Source: an uncultured bacterium
GTDB taxonomy: Bacteria > Acidobacteriota > Aminicenantia > Aminicenantales > CALLJL01
Assembly (NCBI GenBank): GCA_938092135.1
Contig: CALLJL010000018.1
Span: 1 to 40,676, forward strand
Reading direction: 5' to 3'
DNA length: 40,676 bases
Position 1 is the stretch's first letter. Each line of letters begins with the position of its first letter. A program made the position numbers and the translations under genes. The notes beneath the pieces were generated by a model, which saw nothing but the letters and a program-made list of their open reading frames with translations, had not been told where the DNA came from and made no database searches. Positions 1-8,592 of the stretch are shown one piece after another.

Positions 1-882
1 CATGCCAAAACCTTGGTCGGTATAGCCGAGCTTGGCTGAAAGGAAGAGCTTATCGCCAAACATATGATCATCCTGGAATTTGTATATAGGGCTACCGAAA
101 TGGTATTTACCATGCTGGTTCCAGCCAGGAGGGAAGTTGAGCGAAGAACTTCGGCCAAACTTTAATTTTTTATCAGCATGAACGAAAAGCTCAGCCCGGT
201 TATTAGGAATGAGCTGGAAATTCAACTTGAAAGCCAATTGCGTAAGATAAGTATCGTCTCGGACGCCGGTGATAACCGTTGTTTTAATATCCTGGATGGC
301 ATAACCTCCCCACCACCAGATTTTATCCTTAATCAGAGGGCCGCCAAGATTGAAGCCATAGTCCTTGATTTCGATAATCCGGTTATAACCAGGGACTCCA
401 AGTTCAGCAATTCTTTCAGGAGAAATTTTATTCTGGAATTTTTCATCGGTGAGATAGAAACGGCCGGCCAGACTCATTCTGTTACCACCTCGACGGGTGA
501 CAATATTAATTGAAGTTCCCGCATATCGAGATTCAATGTCAATCAAACCGGTGGTAATGCTTATCTCTTCAAACATATCCACATCCCAGTAACCAGGGGA
601 AGAACCAGAGCTGAGGTCGGTGACATTAACGCCATCAAGGTTCCATTCATTGGAAGTGGTTCCCCGAACCTGCCAGCTGGATTGCTGACCCGATTCAGAG
701 CCTCCGACATTTTCCCGGTCAACCTGAATGCCAGGCTGAAGCTGAAGGATAACCCAAGGGTCTCGGGCTGTGGGGAGCTGTTGAATCTGGGCCATACTGA
801 CTGTGCTAGTTACTTGGACTTTCTTCGGCTGAACAACAGGAGCGGAAGCCACGACTGTGATTTCTTCTTCCAGTCGTCCCAC
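1..882 (-). CDS. TonB-dependent receptor (Oar-like), 5'-truncated, runs off left edge; probable pseudogene
   Basis: The minus strand is open from 882 to the window edge (294 codons). Its translation reads like the plug and early barrel of a large outer-membrane TonB-dependent receptor: LEEEITVVASAP linker, QQLPTARDPW-like plug start, WNLDGVNVTD, MFEEISITTG, GTSINIVTRRGGN, then FNLGGPLIKDKIWWWGGY, which is typical of the Oar/carboxypeptidase-regulatory-like receptors. The reading frame is closed upstream by a TGA at 883-885, followed by an AT-rich stretch with stops in the frames checked. No signal peptide and no N-terminal carboxypeptidase-regulatory domain can be found. The GTG at 880-882 has no ribosome binding site and would give a protein that cannot be exported. 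I therefore read it as a 5'-deleted receptor gene; a functional short form is unlikely. The 3' end lies outside the window. Confidence 0.75.
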   Translation of the reverse strand, partial: MGRLEEEITVVASAPVVQPKKVQVTSTVSMAQIQQLPTARDPWVILQLQPGIQVDRENVGGSESGQQSSWQVRGTTSNEWNLDGVNVTDLSSGSSPGYWDVDMFEEISITTGLIDIESRYAGTSINIVTRRGGNRMSLAGRFYLTDEKFQNKISPERIAELGVPGYNRIIEIKDYGFNLGGPLIKDKIWWWGGYAIQDIKTTVITGVRDDTYLTQLAFKLNFQLIPNNRAELFVHADKKLKFGRSSSLNFPPGWNQHGKYHFGSPIYKFQDDHMFGDKLFLSAKLGYTDQGFGM

Positions 883-885
883 TCA

Positions 886-1242
886 AAAAACATTCAGCAA
901 AAATAGGGCCAATTTGAGAAAAAGCCTTGATGTAACCTAAAAAATTTGTAAGCCATTGAAAATATTGGAATTAGGCTTTGGAAAAGATTTTTTTTGTTAA
1001 GTCCTTGATATTTTTGGCGACAAATGAAGGTTTAGATATAATTCAATAATTTGAATTTTAATCGTAAATTAGCCTTGAGGGATCTTTTGTTAAAACTCAT
1101 AACTACTTCTAAAAAAGAAATTAGACTCAAGATTGGACATTGTTCAAAAAAATGAAAGTGAATTCAAAAAAGTGAAGATAAATTCAAAAAAGTGACTTAA
1201 AAATTTTTTTTCTTTAAAATGAAAAGAAGGAGCAGTCTCTTT
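886..1242. other. AT-rich noncoding gap with three 20-bp tandem units
   Basis: This 357-nt stretch between the receptor remnant and the DUF6512-like gene has stops in the frames examined and no recognisable gene. At 1141-1200 there are three head-to-tail units of exactly 20 bp. Each has the core TTCAAAAAARTGA, at 1143-1155, 1163-1175 and 1183-1195. Nothing else was recognised; it may be the decayed 5' part of the receptor gene. Confidence 0.55.
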
Positions 1243-1758
1243 TTAAAAAATTTCTGGAGGTTTAAATACGTCAATCCAGGGAAGTTGATAGCTGAAAGCA
1301 ATATATAAAAGGGCAGAAATAATTAAAAGCAGAAAAACCAGAATGTTAAAACAAAAAGAAAGTTGGATGTTTTCAAAATGCTTTTCGATGATTCTGACCG
1401 ATAGCACTGACAGATAGGTCACAGTGACAGCCCAGATCAATTCGAGATAAGAGGGATTAAGCTTTCCAATCAGGGCTGGCCCTAAATACCAAATGAGAAA
1501 GATTATCCAAGGTAGGAAGATTGCTGATAAGAATCGGGGTATCCAGAAATTCAAAGGATTGATTTTTCTTTTTTTGGCAATTGGAAATTCGATCAAACTC
1601 GTAAGAAGGTATGCCCAATAGGCCATTTTAAGATGCTGGAAGATTGACTCGTTAAGGCCACAAAATGGTTTTAAATAAGGCCACCGCGTAACTTGATAGC
1701 CGAAATGAAGTAGGGAGAAAAGAGCGAGAAAAATTAAAGCCTTTAAAAAAATATTCAT
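1243..1758 (-). CDS. DUF6512-like multi-pass membrane protein
   Basis: A 171-residue, strongly hydrophobic protein with about five predicted membrane segments and no long soluble domain. Near residues 18-45 it carries HFGYQ and then NESIFQHLK. This resembles the NES(V/I)(W/F)(E/Q)H(L)K signature I associate with the DUF6512 family of small bacterial membrane proteins, whose function is unknown. It starts at ATG 1758 with TTTCCCTCC (sense GGAGGGAAA) just upstream, a good ribosome binding site. It lies downstream of the DUF2207-like gene on the same strand with about 37 nt between them, so co-transcription is plausible. No catalytic role can be inferred. Confidence 0.6.
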   Translation of the reverse strand: MNIFLKALIFLALFSLLHFGYQVTRWPYLKPFCGLNESIFQHLKMAYWAYLLTSLIEFPIAKKRKINPLNFWIPRFLSAIFLPWIIFLIWYLGPALIGKLNPSYLELIWAVTVTYLSVLSVRIIEKHFENIQLSFCFNILVFLLLIISALLYIAFSYQLPWIDVFKPPEIF

Positions 1759-1795
1759 TCTTTCCCTCCTCAGAAAAACTTCCCCAAATTATATT

Positions 1796-3620
1796 TTAGC
1801 GAGCTCCGCCGCCGCCACCACCTGCCCCTCCCCCTCCACCACCTGAAGAACCTGTGCTGGTTGAAGGGGCTACGGTGCTTGAAAAAGCCTGAGAAAAAGA
1901 GTGAAGAGAAGAATTAAAGCTTTCAAAGGCATTATCAAAATTAGTAGTCGTGGATAAAAGGAGGGGAGAAAACCAGCTGATTGAATCCGCAGGAATTTTG
2001 AGTTCTTTCATGGCTCGAAGAACTTCTTTGGCTACCCCAAGGACCACGCCAAAAATGAGATATTTTTGCCAAATAATGAAAGAAGCCGGAGGGTGTTCGG
2101 TGATCAAGGAAAAATCCTTGAGAAACCTTTTAAGGGCCATTAAACGAAGGGCTATTAGCTTTCCCTCTGAGCTATATTGTCGGACAGCCTTGTGGGAAAA
2201 AAGGCTCACCAAAAAATTGAGCAACAAGGCAGCTGGGAGGACCAAAGTAACCGGTTGATGGGGCAATAAGCCAGAAAAAAAGAGGCCAAGAAAAATGGCG
2301 ATCAGAGAAAAGAACCAGGTTAAAGTCCAAATCGTCAAAATTCTTTCACCCTGACTACAGATCCATTTTCTTTTTTCATAGACAGCCTTTTTAACTTTTT
2401 TGTCAAATTGAGATTTAAAGTTACTTAAATTTTTCCTTTTCAGTTCTGAAATCAAAATTCCAGATGGCCCAGCTAGTTTTTTCCACCACTGAAATAAAAA
2501 ATTTAGTTCGTCTTTGAGCTCTTTGGATTCAGCTTTGCCTGTTAAGGTAATTTTAAAATCTTTAATTCTCTTTCCAAGAAAACCTTCTCTTTCCACCTCT
2601 TCTATTTTCAAAAAGCCCTGTCGTGCCAGTTCAAGGGTAGAGGCCAGAATGGCTCGAGTCGAAACTATTTTTTGCTGGGATAAAACCATGTCTGCTTGAG
2701 CTGGAGAAATACCTTCAGGCACTTCTCGCTCATATTCCAGCTCATAGTGAACATGAGGCTCCCGACCATAACGAAAATATATTCTTAATGGAATAAAAAG
2801 ACCAAAGATAAAAATAATTGCAGCCAGAGGTTTAGAGATAGAAGAAAGAATTTGATAAATCCTTTGCCTTTTAGCCTCTTTTATCGACCAGCTTTTCTCT
2901 TCTTGCCAAATAATTTCTTTCCCTGACCCTGATTTTAAAATGACTTTATCCGGGTCAAGTTGCTGAAGATATGAGCGGGGGAAAATAATTCTGACTTCTA
3001 CCCCCTGTCTGGCTCGAATGTTGCCGGCATAGGAAATTATTTTGCTAAAATCTTTAGCTAAACCAATTTGGCCTTTGATTTTAGGATGAAACCAATAATT
3101 AACTTCCTCTTTTGAAATAATTTGAATGGGCAGAGTTACTTCAACCCAAAGAGCCGGGAGTCTGACCCCCCAGTCGCTTCCCCAGACTTTAAAATAAAAC
3201 TCAGCTACCTTATCATAAACTTTAAGCCCTTTATGGATTTCATAGCGCAAACGAAAGGACTTTCTTGTATCTTTAGCTCGATAAAACCAAGCAAGGCGAT
3301 AGGCCTGTCCATCATGGGTAAAGTCAAAAGTAGAAGGAAGCATTTCTGGAGTCTCTCGGCGAAAGCTATAGGGAATTTCCTGGTCGTCCTTAATTTCACT
3401 GATTGAAGGGTTGATCATCAGGAAATCTTTTTTAGGGATAGTTATCCAGGCAGTTGAGAAAGAACCTGAAAACCAGTAGCTCAGATCGGAAGTCACGGCA
3501 ATTGAGCCATTGGGTTTTATGGAATAATAAAGCCTGACTTTATCGAGACCATATTCTTTGGCTTGGATGGCCCCAAAAAAAGATCAGAAGAATCAAAACA
3601 AAAAAAACAATTTTTTTCAT
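1796..3620 (-). CDS. DUF2207-like membrane protein, frameshifted in the signal peptide
   Basis: The main frame (3496 to 1796, 566 codons) has a beta-rich extracytoplasmic N-terminal half, a membrane segment near residues 218-240, a cytoplasmic stretch, two or more further membrane segments near 400-450, and a Gly-rich tail (GGGGGGAGGGGGG). This is the architecture of DUF2207 proteins (YciQ-like), function unknown. The GTG at 3496 is an internal Val codon, not the start. The natural start is ATG 3618-3620, which encodes MKKIVFFVLILLIFF, a signal peptide. That frame fails after TGG GGC at the A7 run 3575-3581. Removing one base there joins it perfectly to AIQAKEYGLDKVRLYYSI and onward. So the intact gene would be about 607 codons with a one-base homopolymer indel, either a real frameshift or a sequencing error. 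Confidence 0.7.
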
Positions 3621-3852
3621 AGGCCTTTTCCTGAGTATTTGGCTCTAAGTTTTTCCTAATTTTAATTTAAACCATTGATTGGGGACAATAAATTAGTCAA
3701 TCTTTTTTGTTGGCCATACCTAACCGAGGAGATGTCCCTGTTTTTTTGAAAAAGGGAAAAATACTGGCTTTGCGAAAAAAGAAATTAATTTAATTTTCAT
3801 CAGGCCTTAAGCAAAAGGATATAAAGCTTTGGAAAAGAAATTAAAAAAGGAC

Positions 3853-3879
3853 TTGACAAAGATATTTTTTAGGTATAAA
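3853..3879 (+). promoter_or_regulatory. Candidate sigma-70 promoter of nrdD operon
   Basis: TTGACA at 3853-3858 and TATAAA at 3874-3879 are separated by 15 bp, which is short; an alternative -10, TAAATT at 3876-3881, gives 17 bp. It is the best -35 match in this gap and faces nrdD. Confidence 0.4.
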
Positions 3880-3894
3880 TTCAGAACCAAATTA

Positions 3895-3942
3895 GCCCAA
3901 TATGTTGTATTTATTGTTTTTTTATAACAAAATATGGCATTT
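3895..3942 (+). promoter_or_regulatory. Two candidate NrdR boxes
   Basis: NrdR boxes follow roughly ACACWATATATWGTGT and usually occur as pairs about 31-32 bp apart. Here 3895-3910 matches about 12 of 16 positions (core CAATATGTTGTAT), and 3927-3942 about 10 of 16 (core ACAAAATAT). Their start-to-start distance is 32 bp. They lie just downstream of the candidate promoter, where a repressor could block transcription. The second box is weak, so this is a suggestion only. Confidence 0.3.
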
Positions 3943-4049
3943 AATTTTCTGTCATCCACCAAAGAAACAATGGTCAGGATGGAAAAAACTTTGGGACAAT
4001 TTAGGAAGCAATCATTTTAATTTTTAAAGGACAATAAGGAGGTAAGGCC

Positions 4050-6125
4050 ATGATGAGCAAGGGAATTACCAGGATTAAGAAAAGGGATGGTACAATTGTC
4101 GATTTCTGCCAAGATAAAATTACCGAAGCCGTCTTTAAGGCCATGCGCTCCCAGGGAATTGAAGATCGGGAAGCGGCTAAGCATATCTCCGATATTACCA
4201 CTTTTATTCTGGAAGAGAAATTTGGGGGATTTACCATTCCTTCGGTTGAACAAATTCAGGATATCGTAGAAATGGTTCTCATGAAGCAGGGTTATCATGA
4301 AGTAGCCAAGGCCTATATTCTTTACCGAGAAAAGCATAAAGATATTCGAGAAGCTCGAGAGACAGGTCTTAATCTAGAACGCTTGATCAAGGATTATATC
4401 AACGATCGTGACTGGAAAATTAGAGAGAATAGTAATGAGGGGGTAATGAGTTTTTCTGGCCTCAATGCCCGAATTTCAGGAGAAGTTCTGGCCAATTTTG
4501 CTTTGAATCATCTTTACTCCGAAAGGATTAAGCGGGCTCATCTTGATGGCGAAATTCATATCCACGATCTGACCTATCCCATCGTCGGCTATTGTGCAGG
4601 CTGGTCTTTGGAGCAGCTCCTGCGTAAGGGTTTTGGCCATGTGCCTAACCAGGTTCATTCTTATCCAGCGCGCCATCTAGAAACAGCGACGCTTCATATG
4701 GTCAATTTTATTGGCACAATGCAGGGCGAATTTGCCGGGGCCCAAGCCTTTTCTTCCGTGGATACTTTCCTTGCTCCCTTTGTCCGGGCCGATAACCTTT
4801 CCTATGAAAAGGTTAAACAGGATATCCAAAAGCTTATTTTTGGACTAAATGTTCCTTCTCGCTGGGGTTGGCAAACGCCTTTTTCAAATCTTACCTTTGA
4901 TCTGACTGTGCCTGAGGATATGAAAAACAAAAAAGTAGTCGTCGGTGGAGTTGAACTTGACTCCTGCTATGGTGATTACCAGCGCGAGATGGATATGATC
5001 AATCAGGCCTTTCTGGAATTAATGTTTGAGGGCGATCAGAAGGGCCGGGTTTTTACTTTCCCTATTCCTACTTACAATTTAACCAAGGATTTTGATTGGG
5101 ATTCGCCGATCGCCAATTTGCTCTTCAAAGCGACCGCTAAATACGGAATTCCCTATTTTCAAAACTATATTGGCACGGATTTAAACCCCGGTGATATCAG
5201 AGCCATGTGTTGTCGCCTCAACCTGGATCAAAGGGAACTAATGCGGCGTCCCGGTAATATCTGGGGACCAGGAGATTCCACTGGTTCTATTGGGGTGGTA
5301 ACCATCAATCTAAACCGAATTGGCTTTGAATCCCAGAGTAGAGAAGAGTTTTTCGCTCGGCTGAAATACTTAATGATCTTGGCCAAGGAATGCCTTGAAA
5401 CCAAGCGAGAGGTCATTTCTAATATGCTCCAGCGAGGCCTTATGCCCTATACCTTGGTCTATCTTGGTCATTTTGATAATCATTTTTCGACGATTGGCGT
5501 TTGCGGCATGCATGAATGCTGCCTTAATTTTCTCGGCAAGGGTATTGGTACACCTGAGGGCAAGGAGTTCACCATTGAAGTTCTCCAATTCATGCGGGAA
5601 ATTTTAAAGGAATTTCAAGAAGAGACGGGGAATCTTTATAATCTGGAAGCTACTCCTGCTGAATCTACCGCTTACCGATTTGCTCGCCTTGATCGGGCGA
5701 AATACAGAAATATTATTACCTCAGGAACTGACAAGTTCCCTTATCTTACCAATTCAACCCAGCTTAATGTTGATGCTACCAGGGATGTATGGGAGGCCAT
5801 TCAGCATCAACAGGATATCCAGCCACTCTATACCGGTGGAACCATCTTCCATACCTTTTTGCCTGAGGCCATCGACCCTGAAACTTGTAAAAAACTGGTT
5901 CGCAAAATAGCCGAAACCAGGTTGCCCTATTTCAGCATAACGCCGACCTTTTCTGTTTGCGAGGGGCATGGTTATTTAAAAGGTCAACATCCGACCTGCC
6001 CTCACTGCGGGGCTGAAACTGAAGTTTATTCGCGAATAGTTGGCTATTTAAGGCCGATCAAAACCTGGAATGATGGGAAACAGCAGGAATTCCGGGAACG
6101 GACTCCCTATACCAAGCTACTTTAA
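4050..6125 (+). CDS. nrdD: Anaerobic (class III) ribonucleoside-triphosphate reductase
   Basis: This 691-residue cytoplasmic glycyl-radical enzyme reduces ribonucleoside triphosphates to deoxynucleotides without oxygen. An ATP-cone allosteric domain fills residues 3-95 (ITRIKKRDGTIVDF, with CQDKI following). The catalytic barrel follows, with conserved stretches around GFGHVPNQVHSYPARHLETA, MCCRLNLD (thiyl-radical cysteine region) and CGMHECCLNF. The C-terminus has a metal-binding cluster (CEGHGYL, then CPHC) and the radical loop RIVGYLRP, with Gly665 as the predicted radical site. The length is usual for the family. AAGGAGGT precedes the tandem ATG ATG. The gene is followed 5 nt later by a glutaredoxin-like gene, then the activase and dUTPase, forming one deoxynucleotide operon. 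Candidate NrdR boxes lie upstream. Confidence 0.96.
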   Translation: MMSKGITRIKKRDGTIVDFCQDKITEAVFKAMRSQGIEDREAAKHISDITTFILEEKFGGFTIPSVEQIQDIVEMVLMKQGYHEVAKAYILYREKHKDIREARETGLNLERLIKDYINDRDWKIRENSNEGVMSFSGLNARISGEVLANFALNHLYSERIKRAHLDGEIHIHDLTYPIVGYCAGWSLEQLLRKGFGHVPNQVHSYPARHLETATLHMVNFIGTMQGEFAGAQAFSSVDTFLAPFVRADNLSYEKVKQDIQKLIFGLNVPSRWGWQTPFSNLTFDLTVPEDMKNKKVVVGGVELDSCYGDYQREMDMINQAFLELMFEGDQKGRVFTFPIPTYNLTKDFDWDSPIANLLFKATAKYGIPYFQNYIGTDLNPGDIRAMCCRLNLDQRELMRRPGNIWGPGDSTGSIGVVTINLNRIGFESQSREEFFARLKYLMILAKECLETKREVISNMLQRGLMPYTLVYLGHFDNHFSTIGVCGMHECCLNFLGKGIGTPEGKEFTIEVLQFMREILKEFQEETGNLYNLEATPAESTAYRFARLDRAKYRNIITSGTDKFPYLTNSTQLNVDATRDVWEAIQHQQDIQPLYTGGTIFHTFLPEAIDPETCKKLVRKIAETRLPYFSITPTFSVCEGHGYLKGQHPTCPHCGAETEVYSRIVGYLRPIKTWNDGKQQEFRERTPYTKLL

Positions 6126-6130
6126 AAACC

Positions 6131-6397
6131 ATGGAATATTTACTTTTTACCTATCCCAACTGTGAAAAATGTGCTTTTTTCAAAGAAAAATTAAAGGATT
6201 TTCCAATTAGAGTATATGAAGTTGATTTAGTTAAGAAAGAAGGAAAAACCCGATTACGAGAATTTCTTCCTTATATTCGTCGTGATGACAAAGGAGCTAT
6301 TGTTTTACCGCTATTTATAGTGTTAAATGAAGGAAGAGTCGAAATTGTTCTGAATTCGGTCGAGGAGCTTGAAGCTTGGTGGAGATCAAGGGATTAG
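6131..6397 (+). CDS. Glutaredoxin/thioredoxin-like protein, CEKC active site
   Basis: An 88-residue single-domain thioredoxin-fold protein. The N-terminal strand leads into YPNCEKC, with redox cysteines C11 and C14 in CxxC spacing. A cis-Pro-like position appears in VLPLFIV near residue 59, and a short C-terminal helix follows. The length fits NrdH/glutaredoxin-like proteins. It sits between nrdD (5 nt upstream) and nrdG, which it overlaps by 22 nt, so it is surely co-translated with the reductase. Some class III reductases, such as those of Thermotoga and methanogens, take electrons from a thioredoxin/glutaredoxin-like partner rather than formate. This gene could fill that role here; that is inference from position. 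It could also be a general thiol reductant. Confidence 0.75.
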   Translation: MEYLLFTYPNCEKCAFFKEKLKDFPIRVYEVDLVKKEGKTRLREFLPYIRRDDKGAIVLPLFIVLNEGRVEIVLNSVEELEAWWRSRD

Positions 6398-7074
6398 AAA
6401 AATTTGCTCCTAAGGATTTTCCTGCCCATATTTCAGCGACCGTTTTTCTGGGCGGCTGTAATTTTCGCTGTCCTTTCTGTCATAACGCTGATTTAGTCCT
6501 AAGACCCGAAACCTTGCCTACTTTTCCCATTGATTTTTTTATATCTTTTTTGGATGAACGAAAAGGCTGGCTCGAAGCTGTCTGTATTACTGGCGGGGAG
6601 CCTCTTTTAGATGAGGACCTCGAAACTTTAATTCGCGTTATTAAAGATCGTAATCTTCTCGTTAAAATCGATACCAACGGTTCCTTTCCCGATCGACTCG
6701 AGCATCTTATCCGGGAAAAAATTGTTGATTTTATTGCCATGGATATTAAAGCTCCTCTAGGAAAATATGAGCGAGTTATCGGCCGGAAGGTTCAAGAAGA
6801 AGACATTCAGTGGTCAATAGATTTAATCAGGAGCAGCGGGCTTGCCTATATGTTTCGAACAACGGTCGTGCCCACATTAATTGATTTTAAAGAAATCAAA
6901 GAAATCGGTGAATGGCTCAGAGGAGCAAAAATGTATCAACTTCAGCAATTTTTCCCCAAAAACACGATTGATCCCCACTTTCTTCATGTCCGTCCCTATG
7001 ATCGCAAGGATATTCTTAAAATGGCTGAAATTGCCCGGGAATATTTTGTCGAAGTACGGGTTGAAGGAATTTAG
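6376..7074 (+). CDS. nrdG: Anaerobic ribonucleotide reductase activating radical SAM protein
   Basis: A radical-SAM activase of 232 residues that installs the glycyl radical on NrdD using S-adenosylmethionine and a [4Fe-4S] cluster. The cluster motif is GGCNFRCPFCHN with C28, C32 and C35. GGEPLL near residue 75 is the SAM-binding GGE motif. KIDTNG and AMDIKAPLGKY follow, typical of the NrdG2/PflA-like longer type rather than the 150-residue E. coli NrdG. Translation can start at TTG 6376 or GTG 6379, both inside the end of the glutaredoxin-like gene, with GAGGAG at 6362-6367. It lies two genes downstream of its substrate nrdD, which supports the assignment. Confidence 0.9.
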   Translation: MVEIKGLEKFAPKDFPAHISATVFLGGCNFRCPFCHNADLVLRPETLPTFPIDFFISFLDERKGWLEAVCITGGEPLLDEDLETLIRVIKDRNLLVKIDTNGSFPDRLEHLIREKIVDFIAMDIKAPLGKYERVIGRKVQEEDIQWSIDLIRSSGLAYMFRTTVVPTLIDFKEIKEIGEWLRGAKMYQLQQFFPKNTIDPHFLHVRPYDRKDILKMAEIAREYFVEVRVEGI

Positions 7075-7161
7075 AAATCAAGAAGTTAAGGAAGGAAAGG
7101 ATAGTATTAAAATAACGAAGCGAACATGTACATTTATTTTTACAGTTAAGAGGTAACTTCG

Positions 7162-7593
7162 ATGGAAAATTTAAAGTTGCGGGTAAAAAGGATTAATCCC
7201 TTAGCCAAATTACCTTTTTACAGCCATGCTGGTGATGCTGGTCTTGACCTTTTTGCTTGCGAAGAGGTCACTGTTAAGCCCGGAGAAGTTAGGGCCATTG
7301 GCACAGGTTTACAGATGGCTATACCCGTTGGATACGTAGGCCTGATCTGGGATAAGAGTGGCCTTTCCCTTAGAGGCCTCCATTGTCTGGCCGGAGTTAT
7401 TGATTCCGGCTACCGGGGTGAGGTTAAGGTTGTTCTAATTAATCTTGGCCAAGAGGATTTTGTAATTCAACCAGGTATGAAAATTGCCCAGATTTTGCTT
7501 CAACCTGTGAAAACTGCGGACATACTGGAAGTCGAGGAACTTGAACCAACTACCCGGGGAAAAGCTGGATTTGGCTCCACAGGCCAATTTTGA
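7162..7593 (+). CDS. dut: Deoxyuridine 5'-triphosphate nucleotidohydrolase (dUTPase)
   Basis: Hydrolyses dUTP to dUMP and pyrophosphate, keeping uracil out of DNA and supplying dUMP for thymidylate synthesis. All five trimeric dUTPase motifs are present in 143 residues: AGDAGLDL (23-30), DKSGLS (64-69, usually RSGLA/S), GVIDSGYRGE (78-87, catalytic D81 and uracil-gating Y84), KIAQILL (107-113) and the P-loop-like RGKAGFGSTG (132-141). The length is typical. The ATG has AGAGGT upstream. It is the last gene of the nrdD-grx-nrdG cluster, followed by a convincing terminator, so reduction of nucleotides and dUTP clean-up are made together. Confidence 0.95.
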   Translation: MENLKLRVKRINPLAKLPFYSHAGDAGLDLFACEEVTVKPGEVRAIGTGLQMAIPVGYVGLIWDKSGLSLRGLHCLAGVIDSGYRGEVKVVLINLGQEDFVIQPGMKIAQILLQPVKTADILEVEELEPTTRGKAGFGSTGQF

Positions 7594-7620
7594 ATAAAAA
7601 TTATTTGCCTTTACTTGCTT

Positions 7621-7650
7621 GGTTTCCTTTGATAAGAAGAAAACCTTTTT
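7621..7650 (+). terminator. Rho-independent terminator after dut
   Basis: GGTTTCCTT and AAGAAAACC form a stem with one mismatch around a short loop at 7621-7645, followed directly by TTTTT at 7646-7650. It lies 28 nt after the dut stop, suitable for ending the nrdD operon. Confidence 0.55.
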
Positions 7651-7701
7651 AGAGAAACGAAAAAATATTTTTTATAATTTTAATTGGCCAAAAAGGAAAA
7701 G

Positions 7702-7866
7702 ATGATGGTTAAAATTTTAATCGGGGCTTTGATTGGGGCTGTTGCTGGCTATTTTTGGTTTCGTTTAGTCGGTTGTCGTCAGGGGACCTGTTATATCCTC
7801 CGTCATCGAACTTTAGCGATTATCTATTGGGCTCTTTTCGGGGCTCTTTTAGCCAATCTTTTCTGA
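7702..7866 (+). CDS. DUF6132-like small membrane protein
   Basis: A 54-residue protein with two hydrophobic segments. IGALIGAVAGYFWFRLVGC is followed by a short loop with a second cysteine (GTCY), then IIYWALFGALLANLF. The GxxxGAxAGYxxxRxVGCxxGxC pattern and the small size match what I know of DUF6132 inner-membrane proteins, whose function is unknown. I chose ATG 7702 because AAGGAA (7694-7699) precedes it; a TTG at 7684 would add six residues without a ribosome binding site. The gene stands alone behind the dut terminator. Confidence 0.65.
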   Translation: MMVKILIGALIGAVAGYFWFRLVGCRQGTCYILRHRTLAIIYWALFGALLANLF

Positions 7867-8016
7867 TTCGAGGCAAAATTTTCCAATTGGGAAGTTAATT
7901 TTGGGGATAAAAAGGGAGACCAAAAATTTAGAAAATAAATTTTATCAGCCCTATTAGTCCTTAAGCCTTTAAGGTTGAAAAATATCGCTTCTTTTTAAAA
8001 AAATAAGGAGGCTGAG

Positions 8017-8418
8017 ATGAACGAAAATAAAATCGAAGTAACCTTCCCCCAAAATCTGAAAGTAGAAGCAACCTATAAGGGTTTTAAAGTGATGACCGAC
8101 CAGCCTCTTTATGCTGGAGGAGATGGTACGGCTCCTTCTCCCTTTGATCTTTTCCTTATTTCTATTGCCAGCTGTGCCGGTTTTTACTTCCTGGCTTTTT
8201 GTCGTGAAAGAAAGATTCCGATCGAAGGAGCAAAAATAGTTATGTCGATGGAAAAAAATCCTGAAAGGAAAATGATTGGTCGGATTATCCTTGATCTTTT
8301 CCTACCTGCCGGCTTTCCCGAAAAATACAGAGAGTCGGTCATAAGAGCCGTTGATAATTGTACCGTTAAAATTCACCTTCTTAATCCGCCAGAATTCGTT
8401 ATTCGGGTCAATGATTAG
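8017..8418 (+). CDS. OsmC/Ohr-family peroxiredoxin-like protein
   Basis: A 133-residue member of the OsmC superfamily, cytoplasmic thiol-dependent (hydro)peroxidases. The fold markers are the N-terminal strands (EATYKGFKVMTDQP), the APSPFDLFLISIASC helix with C53, and a second conserved cysteine in VDNCTVKIHL (C115). Together these are the reactive cysteine pair. An extra cysteine (C62, AFCRERKI) is typical of the YhfA-like/OsmC branch lacking classical Ohr specificity. A strong AAGGAGG precedes the ATG. It probably protects against organic peroxides; the substrate cannot be told from sequence. It appears monocistronic. Confidence 0.85.
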   Translation: MNENKIEVTFPQNLKVEATYKGFKVMTDQPLYAGGDGTAPSPFDLFLISIASCAGFYFLAFCRERKIPIEGAKIVMSMEKNPERKMIGRIILDLFLPAGFPEKYRESVIRAVDNCTVKIHLLNPPEFVIRVND

Positions 8419-8592
8419 TTTGCAATCTTATTCAGGCCCATTTAGTCTATTTTGCCCCATTATTTATTTATTCAGACCAATAATTAAAATTTGGAAATAT
8501 AGAACGGATTTTTTGAGCGGAGAGGGTTATTTTTTAAAAATTTTTAATCACTTCAAGCTAATTAAATGATTATTAACAAACTAAAAAATTAT

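Larger units (their letters stand above)
3621..4049. other. Intergenic region upstream of nrdD
   Basis: This 429-nt divergent gap holds no recognisable gene. The part next to nrdD carries a candidate sigma-70 promoter, two candidate NrdR boxes, and an AAGGAGGT ribosome binding site at about 4036-4043. The left part next to the DUF2207-like gene shows nothing I can name. Confidence 0.5.

Noticed and set aside
178..906. Plus-strand open frames at the left edge
   Set aside because: They are antisense to a continuous, clearly recognisable TonB-dependent receptor translation.
3494..3496. GTG as start of the DUF2207-like protein
   Set aside because: The coding signal clearly continues upstream to a signal peptide in the neighbouring frame; the GTG is an internal valine.
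6881..7156. Plus-strand frame overlapping the end of nrdG
   Set aside because: Lies largely within nrdG in another frame and shows no recognisable domain.
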